Below are positions 1 through 9,808 of a stretch of DNA of 64,000 nucleotides, one piece after another. The translations under genes and the position numbers were made by a program. How positions within the stretch are numbered: the stretch's first letter is position 1; each line of letters starts with the position of its first letter. The notes beneath the pieces are model-generated. The model was not told where the DNA came from. It ran no database searches and saw only the letters and a program-made list of their open reading frames with translations. This stretch comes from Branchiostoma floridae (Eukaryota > Chordata > Leptocardii > Amphioxiformes > Branchiostomatidae). The stretch covers positions 18,414,432 through 18,478,431 of the forward strand of contig NC_049985.1 of NCBI RefSeq assembly GCF_000003815.2. The letters are read 5' to 3'.

Positions 1-479
1 CTATTGACACCAGGCCCGGCTACTAATTATGACGGGATGAAGAAACCTGGACTGAAGGGGAAATTAAATGAGTGGTCAGTGAACAGGGCACTTCTGTTTC
101 CCATTTAATTTTGCTGCAGCATTTGAGTAGGTAATGCTACTGACCCGTCAGTGGTCAGTTTGTGAAGTAGCCATGGGGCCTTGTCAATATAATCTGTTGG
201 TTCTGATATCAAAACAAATGATGCTAAACTGGGAGACCAACATAAAAATTACATCAAATCTTATTTCTCAGGAAATAAAATGGCCTACTGGCTCAGCCTT
301 AAAAAGTCTCAAGCTAAGATGTTCCACCATTTAAATTTGAGGGAAAAGCCTGTACCCAAATGGTACATTTTCAGACAGTAAAAACAGTCACATAATTTAT
401 ACATATTGCTCAAAGCCTTTTGGTTCTGTCTTGACCGCTTGCTGAGTTTTTACTTCAAAACAACAGAAACCAAAGAAAT

Positions 480-720
480 AATTTTGCCTGGCCCGGGGTT
501 AAACAGTCTCCGGCCAATCCGTTTCACCAATCTAGGCCAGGTCAGTCCCCTGGGCCCCATCAGCCCTAGCACTGACAGGGCTATCAGGTCTGCTGAAGTA
601 TTGTGCCGTCCACCGCCCCGCTGGGACACCCGCCGTTACCCGGATTTTAATCATCACACGGCTGGGACTGAAACCTGACACCAGCCAACGCTGATCCGAG
701 ACCTTCCCGGGATTGCTTTA
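480..720. promoter_or_regulatory. GC-rich unique island downstream of the microexon
   Basis: About 240 bp that is clearly richer in G+C than its surroundings and free of repeats. It contains an inverted CCAAT (around 512), a CCCGGGG run and the homeodomain-like core TTTTAATCATC near 645. It could be a conserved non-coding element, or hold a downstream exon of the minus-strand gene: a TTTCAG acceptor reads on the minus strand at about 669-674, but the frame that fits the microexon stops after six codons. Nothing recognisable was seen in 1-480 or 720-1014. Confidence 0.25.
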
Positions 721-1014
721 CGTAAAGTTTGATATTTGATACTCAGGCCACACCAGTTTGATTTGATGGTTCTCGGTTTTTCAAAGATAATGATGATCTG
801 ACTGGACAATCAACTGTTTGAGGAATGTCTGTACCTACGTACATGTAGTATCTGGAAGTGGATGTAGTCAGCTTCAAAATTACCTCACAGCGCTATGATT
901 TCATCTTGACGATTGATGAATTTTTTTACTTCAGAATGTCGGAGAACCATGGAAGTACTTTAGAGTGGCCTGAACTTATCCTAACTATAAGCTAGAAAAA
1001 TGCATGTAACTTAC

Positions 1015-1039
1015 CTGTTCAGCTTTGGTAACAACACTT
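1015..1039 (-). CDS. 25-bp microexon of the minus-strand gene
   Basis: On the minus strand a pyrimidine-leaning stretch ends in TTACAAG at 1040, and 25 bases later comes a near-perfect donor CAG|GTAAGTT (GT at 1014-1013). The previous exon ends with two bases of a codon (AG). The first base here (A) completes an Arg codon, and eight codons follow (S V V T K A E Q), ending exactly in phase 0. The phase fit and strong donor are the evidence. The acceptor is only moderate, and AG three bases further on (1037) would also keep frame. The coding sequence must continue left of about position 1000 or outside the window. Microexons of this size depend on strong flanking sites, so inclusion may be regulated; that is inference. 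Confidence 0.5.
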
Positions 1040-1259
1040 CTTGTAATGTAGGGATGGAAAATCTTAAGCTACATTTTCAAACCAAGTCGTCTCAAACAGT
1101 TGCTCAGAAAACTTTATAGATACATGTAATGGTAGCGATCAGATGTTTCCGGTAATACCCACTACCTTTCGTAAATGATTGACGAAAGGTTGTAGATGCT
1201 ACGTAACAGACAAAAGACGGCATATGCTACCCAAAATGTCTGACCGTTTCAAAAACCTA

Positions 1260-1468
1260 TATTCTGTAAATGCGAAACTTTCGCGGTGGTTTAATGTTCA
1301 CGGTTTTCTCGGTGGCCACTTTACCGCGGACTTAAAACCACGGCGAACATTTTTCCACTGCAATAAGAGACTACAGTGCATGGTGCTACCGCGAACTTAA
1401 AACCATCGCGAAAAGTCCTTTTTCTGCCGCAAAATAAATTCCAGCAAACTCAATTGCATTTACAGTAG
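1260..1468. mobile_element. MITE, CTGTAAATGC family, copy 1
   Basis: About 209 bp bounded by imperfect terminal inverted repeats: TTCTGTAAATGC at the left and GCATTTACAGTA at the right. The inside carries internal near-repeats of the type CGCGGTGGTTTAATGTTC and ACCGCGAACTTAAAACCA, so the element can fold on itself. Three related copies lie at 12845-12918 (degenerate), 55137-55348 and 60946-61174. Ends and length fit a non-autonomous DNA transposon, probably with TA target duplication. Confidence 0.7.
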
Positions 1469-1526
1469 TTTCTTGGGAATCTTGTTACCTGGATGTCTTA
1501 GACTTTCATAGACGTATCAAGTCGTC

Positions 1527-1754
1527 TTACCTCTCATAACCCTTCAGTTCCACATCTTCATCCTCCACTTCATTATCAGTCTCATCCTCCACCTCTGTAT
1601 CATCATCATCATCATCATCGTCATCATCATCATCATCATCTTACCTCTCATAACCCTCCAGTTCCACATCTTCATCCTCCACTTCATTATCAGTCTCATC
1701 CTCCACCTCTGTATCATCATCATCATCATCATCATCCTCGTCGACTGAAGGTGT
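1527..1754. repeat. 114-bp tandem duplication containing a 5' splice site
   Basis: Two copies, 1527-1640 and 1641-1754, more than 90% alike. Each contains, on the minus strand, the acidic 3' end of the coding exon, its donor GAGAG|GTAAG and a (GAT)n/(ATC)n tract. The copy at 1641 is the working exon end, because reading through its donor meets an in-frame TAA immediately. The intronic copy (donor at 1530-1529) therefore lies beyond a stop codon. The 114-bp period is a multiple of three. Confidence 0.9.
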
Positions 1755-1927
1755 CGGCTGGTGGTCTGCCTCCGGGGAGCTGAACATCCCGTCGTAGCCC
1801 TCATCGCTGATGGACCGGGGCACGGGCAGGTCCCTGGGGCGCTCGGGAAGGTCCCGTGGGCGCTCTAACCTGTCTGCCTCCACCTTCGTCTTCGCGCTGG
1901 TGGCGTAAAGGTCCTCCGTAACTGGAG
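1645..1927 (-). CDS. Coding exon with poly-Asp/Glu tract (minus-strand gene)
   Basis: A 283-bp exon between acceptor CCCCCAG (AG at 1929-1928) and donor GAGAG|GTAAGA. It starts in phase 1: the G left by the 681-bp exon plus CT gives Ala. It then reads PVTEDLYATSAKTKVEADRL, a repeated RPRDLPE-like pair, a Ser/Pro segment containing SISDEGYDGMF, and a run of eight Asp within about 35 residues that are mostly Asp, Glu or Val. It ends in phase 2. No enzyme motif, signal peptide or membrane segment is visible. The acidic tract suggests a charged, disordered linker or protein/metal-binding tail. I do not recognise the family. The Asp codons form a (GAT)n microsatellite, so tract length is probably polymorphic. 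Frame, splice sites and phase on both sides agree. Confidence 0.8.
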
Positions 1928-2389
1928 CTGGGGGTATCAGGTTACAATGTTAGGTACACAATAAAGAAACAAGACAATAAACAGGTCCTCTGTAAGGAGA
2001 GAGGGGGCAAAGGTACAAGATGACTAAAAACCCACAATTCTGACTTGAAAGACGAGGTATCGTATGAAAATTATACAGATCTTTTACTGACGATTAACGT
2101 CTTACTTTCATGATCATTGGACAGAACCAAAGACTATATTCTAAACCTTTAGAGCATTCTTCTCAAATACTAGCCAAATCTAATGCCACAAAGTCATAGT
2201 AGAGTTCTCAAGGATACGGAGGTGTCTATTCTCAATTGTTACTGAATCTGATGATTTCAGAATATGTCAAACCTGAGTTTCTAGTTATTCGAAAACTTCT
2301 GCAACAGTGTGAGCAATTTTTCATCTGCCATCTTGGAGCATATCTTTCAAAGTACAATGCAAATGTCACAAGGCAAATGGCAGGTCAAG
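1928..2389. other. Intron segment, no recognisable content
   Basis: First part of the intron between the 681-bp and 283-bp exons. AT-rich, with no clear repeat or ORF. The rest of this intron (to 4314) holds the island, tandem repeats and SINE-like fragment listed next. Confidence 0.5.
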
Positions 2390-2665
2390 CCTCCTAAATC
2401 ACGCAGACAGCGATCCACGGGGGCAAAAGTTCCCGACAAGGAAGTGCAATTCTCTTCAAGTCGTTTGTCTCCCACCCAAAAGTTGCTGGCTCGGCACATT
2501 AGAGGGCAAAAGGACCGGGAAGAAGACATTATCTCCTGCAGGTGAAAACGGTGGCGGGGAGATGACGGATGGCGTTTATTAGCGCTGCGGACGTCCGACA
2601 AATTCTCGCATTCTTGTCGAGCGGACGATAATTCCCGCTGGGGCGGCAGAATTAATGATGTTGTG
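2390..2665. promoter_or_regulatory. GC-rich intronic island
   Basis: Repeat-free stretch with higher G+C, containing GTTTATTAGCGCTGCGG, a TGTCGAGCGGACG segment and a homeodomain-like AATTAATGATG at 2650-2660. Both strands are open for about 80 codons here, but the flanking exons already join in frame without it, and no convincing splice-site pair brackets it. Candidate conserved non-coding element; testable only by comparison with a related genome. Confidence 0.3.
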
Positions 2666-2666
2666 G

Positions 2667-3790
2667 ACAGGCCTGTTCTGTTGCGGCCTGCATGTCATTT
2701 ATCACAGGGTGGCAGGTATGTGCGAGGAGTTGTCTTGTCCTTCACCACATTTGACTGTATAGCATATATGACATGCCTTTTTCTTTTAAACCTTTTTCTT
2801 GTTTTCTGGTTGCTTTATACAGATCTCTTTTTCTCTACCAGACCTGTTCTGATGATTACTTATCACCAGTGTGGCAGGTATTTGCGAGAAGTTGTCTTGT
2901 CCTTTACCACATTTGACTGTATAGCATATATGACTTGCCTTTTTCTTGTAAACTTGCTTTATATGATCTCTCTTTTTTTACCAGGCCTGTCTGATGCTGC
3001 CTGCATGTCGTTTATCACAGGGTGGCAGATAGATACAATTGTACTACAGGGAGTTACAGCCTTGTCCTTCAATTCACCACACTCAGGAGGCATCTCAGGA
3101 TATTTTGAGCACTGCAACTTGCCTTTTTTTTTACACCTGCTTTACGCAAATCTTTTTTTTCTCCACCAGGCCTGTTCACATGTGCAGAGGTCATCACCCA
3201 TGTGGCAGATACAATGTAGACTGCCTGCATGTACAGGGAGTAGTCTTGTCCTTCACCACACTTCAGGGTGAACCAGGTAGCATATGACTTGCCTTTTTTC
3301 TAAAACTGCTTAACAAATTTGTCAAATCACTTTTTCTCCACCAGGACTGCTTACATGTGCACAGACCACCGGGGTGGCAGATACAATGTAGAGTGCCTGC
3401 ATGTACAGGGAGTAGTCTTATCCTCCACCACACTTCAGGCTGCACCAGGTAGCATATGACTTGCCTTTTTTCTAAAACTGCTTAACAAATTTGTCAAATC
3501 ACTTTTTCTCCGTCTGTGCACAGACCACCGGGTGTAGAGTAGTTTGTACAGGGAGTAGTCTTGTCCTTCACCACACTTCAAGGCGTACCAGGTAGCATAT
3601 GACTTGCCTTTTTTCTAAAACTATTTTACACAAATCATATTGTAAGCTTCCTATTCTAAGCTAAAGACCTTACAATTCAGCCCCTGGCTGTGAAGAGAGT
3701 GTAGTCGCCCACCCAATAACAAAATAACCTTCACCAGACCTGTTCACATGTGGTCTGGATGTCATTAATCACCTGGGTGTCAGGGGACTG
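2667..3790 (+). repeat. Degenerate tandem repeat, ~145-185 bp units, about 7 copies
   Basis: Units begin near 2667, 2838, 2981, 3167, 3340, 3510 and 3733 with CCAGGCCTGTTCACATGTG-like sequence. They contain GTGGCAGATACAATGTAGA, CTTGTCCTTCACCACA and GCATATGACTTGCC, and end in a T-rich CTTTTTCTCCACCAGG. The T-rich end plus CAGG looks like a plus-strand acceptor in every unit. The 202-codon ORF here is the array read through, not a gene. Confidence 0.8.
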
Positions 3791-3859
3791 TGGTTCCTGT
3801 CCCACATGACATTCAGGATGCATGTTGTAGCAGCCTAATGACTTTCTACAGGTAACATG

Positions 3860-3990
3860 CGTCCAGTGCTTAGCGGCCCTGCCACTGGAACTAGAGGCCG
3901 TGAGTTCGATTCCGGCTCTGTCGCTCCTTCGACACGCATGGAACCAAAAATCCTTAGGACGGGGCGTTAAGCTGAATTGAACATACTGAC
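3860..3990 (+). mobile_element. tRNA-derived SINE fragment
   Basis: Contains GTGAGTTCGATTCCGGC, a good RNA polymerase III B-box (GGTTCGANTCC type), about 45 bp after a weaker A-box-like stretch, then GACGGGGCGTTAAGCTGAAT. The spacing and order fit a tRNA-related SINE head. No clear tail or target-site duplication was found, so this is probably an eroded copy. Confidence 0.5.
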
Positions 3991-4314
3991 AGGGGATGCA
4001 AAATCACCATATTTTATACATAGAAACCTCACTAACTACCCTGAGCTCATATAAATCTATCAAAAATTGGACAAATCTATCAAAAATTGGACAAAGCTAT
4101 CAAAAAGATTTCAAGTTATAGCTGCAAACACATCTTTTTTTAATACACATTCAACCAAAAATAGTATCCCATTGAAGATGATCATTCTTCAAGCAGGTAA
4201 ATATCCCAACAGAACTGCTCACTGTCAGAGCTGAAAACACAAAAACACAACCAAAAACAGTACCTCCTTCTCTAAAGTACACAATTAAGTAAATATAACA
4301 ACAGAGCCCCTCAC

Positions 4315-4995
4315 CTTTGTAGTGCTGGATGTCAGAGCTGACTCTCGTTCTCCTGTTCTGTTCGCACCTCTCCAGCGCCAGCTTCGCCACCGGTCCCAGC
4401 TCCGGTTTGGGCGGCTCCGACAGACTGGCGCTGTCCGGCGGAGGCTGCTTCAGTTTCTCCTCGATCCGAGCTATTCTGGTGTTCTCCTCGGGAAGCTGTT
4501 TCTCCCACGCCTCCGCGACCTTCGTGTTCGCCGACTTCTCAAGGTCGGCGTAGTAATCCAGGAAGCCCTTCCGTTTGGACGAGTAGCCGGTCGTTTCTCG
4601 GGACGTCTCCGCCGGTTGGTTGGCGTTCTGGACTGCGGGCGCCTTGGGCGAGTCCGCATCCTTCCGTTTGGACTGTGAGCCGGCGCGCAGGCGGTGAAGG
4701 TCGTCCGTGGTGACGCTAGTCTGGTTCAAGGTCGGCTCGGACAGCCCCGCGGGGATGCCCATGGAAGACAGGTCTGTCGTGGCGTATTTCTTCCGGCTCT
4801 TTCCTCCGGTGGTGGTCCGCGTGGCCGCGTTCATGGCGTCGTTGAGTGACGACTGGAGGTTTAACGTGTTGGGCGGGACGTTGGAGTTGGTGCGGTCGGA
4901 CTGGTGGATGTCTGCTGTGGTGGACGACATCAGGGCGGAGGGGTTGGGGTGGATTTGGTACGAGCGGTTGTTTACTGTCTCTACTGGGCCGTTAT
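4315..4995 (-). CDS. Main 681-bp coding exon of an unrecognised hydrophilic protein
   Basis: The longest non-repetitive open frame in the window. The acceptor is a T/G-rich run ending TTTATCGCAG (AG at 4997-4996); the donor is ACAAAG|GTGAGG. It begins by completing a split Asp codon (G|AT), then D N G P V E T V N N R S. Next comes a Ser/Thr/Asn-rich region, a basic patch (GGKSRKKYATT), a second basic patch (GSQSKRKD), the sequence GFLDYYADLEK, a short Glu/Lys-rich helix-prone stretch (IARIEEKLKQ), a Pro/Ser linker and a final basic helix-like piece (LALERCEQNRRTRVSSDIQH). There is no signal peptide, transmembrane segment or catalytic motif. It looks like a soluble scaffold or cytoskeleton-associated protein, but that is only an impression. 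Codon use is GC-richer than the introns. The first ~70 bp are the founder unit of the minisatellite next door. Confidence 0.87.
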
Positions 4996-6300
4996 CTGCG
5001 ATAAACAAACAAACAAACAAACAAGTTAGACATCAGGGCGGAGGGGTTGGGGTGGATTTGGTACGAGCGGTTGTTTACTGTCTCTACTGGTCCGTTATCT
5101 GCGATAAACAAACAAACAAACAAACAAACAAGTTAGACATCAGGGCGGAGGGGTTGGGGTGGATTTGGTACGAGCGGTTGTTTACTGTCTCTACTGGGCC
5201 GTTATCTGTGATAAACAAACAAACAAACAAACAAGTTAGACATCAGGGCGGAGGGGTTGGGGTGGATTTGGTACGATCGGTTGTTTACTGTCTCTACTGG
5301 GCCGTTATCTGCGATAAACAAACAAACAAACAAACAAACAAGTTAGACATCAGGGCGGAGGGGTTGGGGTGGATTTGGTACGAGCAGTTGTTTACTGTCT
5401 CTACTGGGCCGTTATCTGCGATAAACAAACAAACAAACAAACAAACAAACAAGTTAGACATCAGGGCGGAGGGGTTGGGGTGGATTTGGTACGAGCGGTT
5501 GTTTACTGTCTCTACTGGGCCGTTATCTGTGATAAACAAACAAACAAACAAACAAACAAACAAACAAGTTAGACATCAGGGCGGAGGGGTTGGGGTGGAT
5601 TTGGTACGAGCGGTTGTTTACTGTCTCTACTGGGCCGTTATCTGTGATAAACAAACAAACAAACAAACAAACAAACAAGTTAGACATCAGGGCGGAGGGG
5701 TTGGGGTGGATTTGGTACGAGCGGTTGTTTACTGTCTCTACTGGGCCATTATCTGTGATAAACAAACAAACAAACAAACAAGTTAGACATCAGGGCGGAG
5801 GGGTTGGGGTGGATTTGGTACGAGCGGTTGTTGACAGTCTCTACTGGACCGTTACCTGTGATAAACAAACAAACAAACAAACAAACAAACAAGTTAGACA
5901 TCAGGGCGGAGGGGTTGGGGTGGATTTGGTACGAGCGGTTGTTTACTGTCTCTACTGGGCCGTTATCTGTGATAAACAAACAAACAAACAAACAAGTTAG
6001 ACATCAGGGCGGAGGGGTTGGGGTGGATTTGATACGAGCGGTTGTTTACTGTCTCTACTGGGCCGTTATCTGCGATAAACAAACAAACAAACAAACAAGT
6101 TAGACATCAGGGCGGAGGGGTTCGGGTGGATTTGGTACGAGCGGTTGTTTACTGTCTCTACTGGGCCGTTATCTGCGATAAACAAACAAACAAACAAGTT
6201 AGATAACTGATATTTGGTATGGTTGGTTGTTTACTGTCTCCACTGGGCCGTTTTCTGTGATAAACAAACAAACAAGCAAACATGTTAGCTGACATTTGGC
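4926..6300. repeat. Minisatellite made of the intron/exon boundary (12 copies plus 2 decayed)
   Basis: Units start GACATCAGGGCGGAGG at 4926, 5029, 5136, 5239, 5346, 5457, 5572, 5683, 5786, 5897, 6000 and 6103. Two diverged copies follow near 6200 and 6283. Each unit, read on the minus strand, contains a (TTTG)n tract, a 3' splice site (ATCGCAG or ATCACAG) and the first ~70 bp of the 681-bp exon. Unit lengths are 103, 107, 111, 115 or 99 bp and differ only by multiples of 4, because only the (AAAC)n tract changes. The first copy is the functional exon start. Confidence 0.95.
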
Positions 6301-6645
6301 TCGATCAGCTGTTTACAAGACAATTCAGGAAAGAACCTCTTGGCTGTGTATGAAAAATCCTATTCACAAATGACCTATCAACATATTGTTCCTGTCTCTA
6401 CTTGGAAAATGTGTATCTTTGGATGTTTTGTATGATTTTATTTTTGCAGTTTTCATGGTGGCTACTTACTGCAAAATCCCTACACCACAGATAATTTTGT
6501 GTCAATGCTATTCTACAACATTGTTTCAACTGCAAACCTGCTTATACTGCCTTTCCTCTCCCATATCCTAATGCAAACTTGAGTCATGAAACCCAGGAAA
6601 ATAAACAAGTTTACAGTACTAGTGTTCACAGATGAGTAGGAGAGG

Positions 6646-6957
6646 ACATAAAGCAACAATGTGCTCTCTCCTGTGTGGCTATTGACATAAAGCAACAATG
6701 TGCTCTCTCCTATGTGGCTATTGACATAAAGTAACAATGTGTTCTCTCCTGTGTGGCTATTGACATAAAGCAACAATGTGCTCTCTCCTGTGTGGCTATT
6801 GACATAAAGCAACAATGTGCTCTCTCCTGTGTGGCTATTGACATAAAGCAACAATGTGCTCTCTCCTGTGTGGCTATTGACATAAAGCAACAATGTGCTC
6901 TCTCCTGTGTGACTATTGACATAAAGCAACAATGTGCTCTCTCCTGTGTGGCTATTG
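6646..6957. repeat. 39-bp minisatellite, 8 copies
   Basis: Unit GACATAAAGCAACAATGTGC plus CTCTCTCCTGTGTGGCTATT (sharing one base), repeated at 6646, 6685, 6724 and so on, with only a few substitutions. As 39 is a multiple of three and the unit lacks stops in several frames, both strands show false ORFs of 70-150 codons. Confidence 0.95.
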
Positions 6958-7004
6958 CTGGCCATTAGTGGGTTTTGATGTGGAGATTGGAACCACTTAT
7001 TGAC

Positions 7005-7390
7005 AGAATCGCATTAGTGGCTGAACAGTTGACTAAAATGGAAGTCAGTCAGTTGAGTCCCCAGAAAACAACCACTGATTATGCTTCAAAACAAGCAATT
7101 ATCAACTCAAACAGAGAAGCTGTCCTATTTATACCATCAGAATGATTCTACCCACTGTCCAGTCCATATCTTATATGATATAAAACTGGTAGTTGTTGGA
7201 CATGATCTAAAGTGAGTTGTGCTAAAAATACCAAGAACAAATTAGTGGCTGAGCAATTGACTAAAATGAAAGTCAGCCAGTTGAGAAGCTGTCCTATTTA
7301 TCCTATCAGAATGACTGTACCGTCTCTCCAGTCCATATCTTATATCATATACAAAATGTAAAACTGGTAATTGTTGGACAAGATTTAGTG
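7005..7390 (+). repeat. Direct duplication of ~230 bp
   Basis: The segment from ATTAGTGGCTGAACAGTTGA (7011) through CCAGTCCATATCTTATATGA (about 7160) to ACTGGTAGTTGTTGGACA returns from about 7241 to 7380 with roughly 85-90% identity. It is one of many local duplications in this window. No coding potential. Confidence 0.75.
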
Positions 7391-7644
7391 ATTTATAATA
7401 GAAATCCCTTAACCCCAACCAAAAATCTTTAAAGTTAGAGAATACAACTTACACATCCTAGTCTATTCCCTTAAGTTACGGCTTGTAAACTTGTAGAAAA
7501 TAACTGCATCACTTCTTAACTTAAGCTGCTGACCTTAACTGTAGATTAGGGGTATACAAATCAAAACATTAGCAACCAACTCAAACTTTAAGTATGGGAT
7601 GCCCATCGACATGTCCACTACTCCACCAAGTACAGTACATGCAT

Positions 7645-8075
7645 CGTGAATTCCCGACTCACCTGACAAACGAGTTGTACAGGATAAGCATATCATCCCA
7701 CCCAGCTCACCTATTCTGTCCAGAGCCAATAGAAGACGAATATCACTTTCTGATTGTATACACCAAATATTCTGCAATACGTAATTCACTGTACACAAGG
7801 CTATCATCTTACATACCGGGACTTACCTCAATGAACTTAAATAGTAAATCTAAATACATTATGACATGAAACAACCCTGGCACGGTTTACATACTTTTAG
7901 GAAAATATATGAAAGAATGTCCAGACGCTAGAAATCCATCCAATGATTGTAAAGGACTGTTTTCATCCCATACTATGAACCCTAGTATTAAGTAGATTAA
8001 CCTTATAGAACTGTAGTTATGTATCAGTAGATGCCATGCTTTGTACCTTGTACAATTGTTGCACAATAAAGTGAT
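7645..8075 (+). pseudogene. 5'-truncated non-LTR retrotransposon tail (reverse-transcriptase C-terminus)
   Basis: The plus strand encodes FCPEPIEDEYHFLIVYTKYS followed by AIRNSLY. This fits the C-terminal zinc-finger/IEDExHFL-xCPxYxxIR signature at the end of CR1/L2-like LINE proteins (established family knowledge), with the expected second Cys changed (V-Y-T for x-C-P). A later stretch, LGKYMKECPDARN, matches the usual F/LxKYxxE end but is out of frame after a stop. The A/T-rich 3' end contains AATAAAG near 8065. Only the last ~90 codons and the 3' UTR remain, so this is a dead insertion copy. Confidence 0.7.
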
Positions 8076-8084
8076 CATAACCTG

Positions 8085-8270
8085 TACCAACTCTGGTGTG
8101 ATCAGACCATGAACATTGCTATATTGCAGTGTGAAAGTACCATCTTTTTGACTTGACAATCCCAAAACATCCCATTTTCAAATATAATGGATATAGGTTA
8201 CCCCACAGATAAAAGTGACCTAACCGGTACCTGCTCTGGTGTGATCAGGCCACGAACCCTGCTGCTCCCT
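8085..8270. mobile_element. Truncated MITE (TTCACCTTTATCCG family) between short direct repeats
   Basis: 8133-8222 matches the right half of the MITEs at 31284, 42332 and 46984: GCAGTGTGAAA to GGATATAGGTTACCCCACAG, then ATAAAAGTGACC. It is flanked by two similar ~40-bp segments (CTCTGGTGTGATCAGACCA at about 8090 and CTCTGGTGTGATCAGGCCA at about 8234), so a local duplication surrounds it. Confidence 0.6.
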
Positions 8271-8280
8271 TCACCATGTA

Positions 8281-8510
8281 GTTTCCAATGCGGCTTGTTC
8301 CACCCAAACCTGTCCGTAATGATTCCTATGCGGCTTGTTGCACCCAAACCTGCCTGTAATGTTTCCTATGCGGCTTGTTACACCCAAACCTGCCTGTAAT
8401 GTTTCCTATGCCGCTTGTTACACCCAAACCTGCCGGTACTGTTTCCTATGCCGCTTGTTACACCCAAACCTGTCTGTAATGTTTCCTATGCGGGTAATCA
8501 CGCCACAGCC
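8281..8510 (+). repeat. 40-bp minisatellite, about 6 copies
   Basis: Units start exactly 40 bp apart at 8281, 8321, 8361, 8401, 8441 and 8481 (GTTTCCTATGCGGCTTGTTA plus CACCCAAACCTGCCTGTAAT). The last unit is cut by GC-rich unique sequence. The MLHPNLPV... and related ORFs here are repeat artefacts. Confidence 0.95.
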
Positions 8511-8519
8511 CCGCCGCAG

Positions 8520-9411
8520 CACTTAATGGTTTAAAAGCACTGACCCTGCCCTAGTGAAAGTGTCGGTCACTGACCCACTTAACAGAAGAAAAAAAATTAT
8601 CTCACAAAACAATTCCCTGGTCCTCAGACAATTTAGATAAAAACTGAGCAACAGTTCATGATAACAACACATGGCTGAGAGGAAGACTTGTGTATGGCTA
8701 TATCCACTCCCTGACATTGTGTGTACTTAAGTACAGCTGCCTTTCTCCATGTCAACGTCCTGTTCAGCACTACTTTTTTTAATCCCAAAACCAATAAATT
8801 ACATTCGGGCATGACCTAAAAAGGGTAGAAGTGTCTCAAGGTGACGTACCAGGAAGGGTAATAGTTGGGCAGTGACCCTTTTTCTCAATTGTTGTATAAT
8901 AAAAATCATTTCCAGCGTCAAGCATTAAATTTTTATGAGACAAACTTGCATTTTCAATACATCTTTTGATAATCAATAAAATGAAATGTAACCATAACCA
9001 TGTACCGTAGGGAGAACTCACCATACCTAAGGTGTGCTGCTCAAGTTTGTTAAACCTGGGAGGAAAGTACCATTTCCTGTCGGATCACAGAAGCATTAGT
9101 GAACCTCCCCTAACCCATTCCAGATGCCCCCTCCCCTCCTCTAACCATCGTGGCTTTCGTACCTCCGCCGGTCGGGTGATGGTGACGCCGCTACCCTACC
9201 CCACATATCGTGTCTGTGCTATCTGTGAGTAGACAGGAAATGGAGTTCTCTTCGGAACTTGTGGAGAAGAGAACCTGACTTTTCTTCTGCTATGAACAAG
9301 AATGGAAAACTCCTATCATAAATCTTTCATGATTTGTGCCTACTAGTAGTAGATAGTTGTTGTTTCAGCTTTCGCAGAACTGACCTAAAACCTAGGAAAA
9401 ATGTTGTTTCC
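8520..9411. other. Intron segment with nothing convincing
   Basis: Mostly unique AT-rich DNA. One exon-like stretch at 9022-9076 on the minus strand is discussed under rejected items. 9100-9200 is C/T-rich with a GCCGGTCGGGTGATGGTGA core but carries no recognisable gene. Confidence 0.4.
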
Positions 9412-9418
9412 GGCATTT

Positions 9419-9808
9419 ATTTATTTATTTGCCAATGATACAATTCATTACACGGATCTGCCTAGGCAGCTTTGGGCTGGTAGCGGCAGATCCACAGAGA
9501 TACAGACGAACATACATCATCGGTCGACGTGATTGCACATGTTCGCACATGTTTACACACGACGGGGTTATACCGCCCCTTGAAGGGTGACATACCCTTT
9601 CATATGCGCCAGGTCTCCCGTCCGGGTAAATGATGTAAATCACCGTGAGCCGAAGCTAGGGACTCATTTTCACCTGAGTATAGTGAGGAAAGCCGTGTAA
9701 AGTGCCTTTCCCAAGGGCACAAGATCGGTAACACGGCAGACAGATTCGAACCCGCAACCTCTCGGTCACGGGGCGAACACGGTCCCACTGCGCTACGCGG
9801 TCCCATGT
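9419..9808 (-). mobile_element. tRNA-derived SINE with target-site duplication
   Basis: Read on the minus strand it begins GGGACCGCGTAGCGCAGTGG (A-box) and has GTTGCGGGTTCGAATC (B-box) about 35 bp later. It continues with CTTGGGAAAGGCACTTTAC, a SINE body typical of marine deuterostomes, and ends in an (AAAT)n tail at 9419-9430. The 7-bp sequence GGCATTT flanks it at 9412-9418 and 9809-9815, a convincing target-site duplication. About 390 bp; appears full length. Not a functional tRNA gene. Confidence 0.85.

Noticed and set aside
669-674. Acceptor for a terminal exon after the microexon (TTTCAG then SQPCDD stop)
   Set aside because: The frame is open for only six codons and lies in a GC-rich island; a downstream exon outside the window is equally possible.
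2663-3271. 202-codon plus-strand ORF
   Set aside because: It reads through a degenerate tandem repeat; similar peptides recur every unit.
4707-5786. 359-codon plus-strand ORF and the many MFVCLF.../INKQTNKQ... ORFs
   Set aside because: Antisense of the main exon and of the (AAAC)n-containing minisatellite.
9022-9076. 55-bp minus-strand exon-like segment (KWYFPPRFNKLEQHTLGM) with GACAG acceptor and ATG|GTGAGTTC donor
   Set aside because: It would need phase 2 in and gives phase 0 out, incompatible with the neighbouring exons, which already join in frame without it.
9419-9808. tRNA gene on the minus strand
   Set aside because: A- and B-boxes are present, but no cloverleaf; SINE body, tail and target-site duplication follow.
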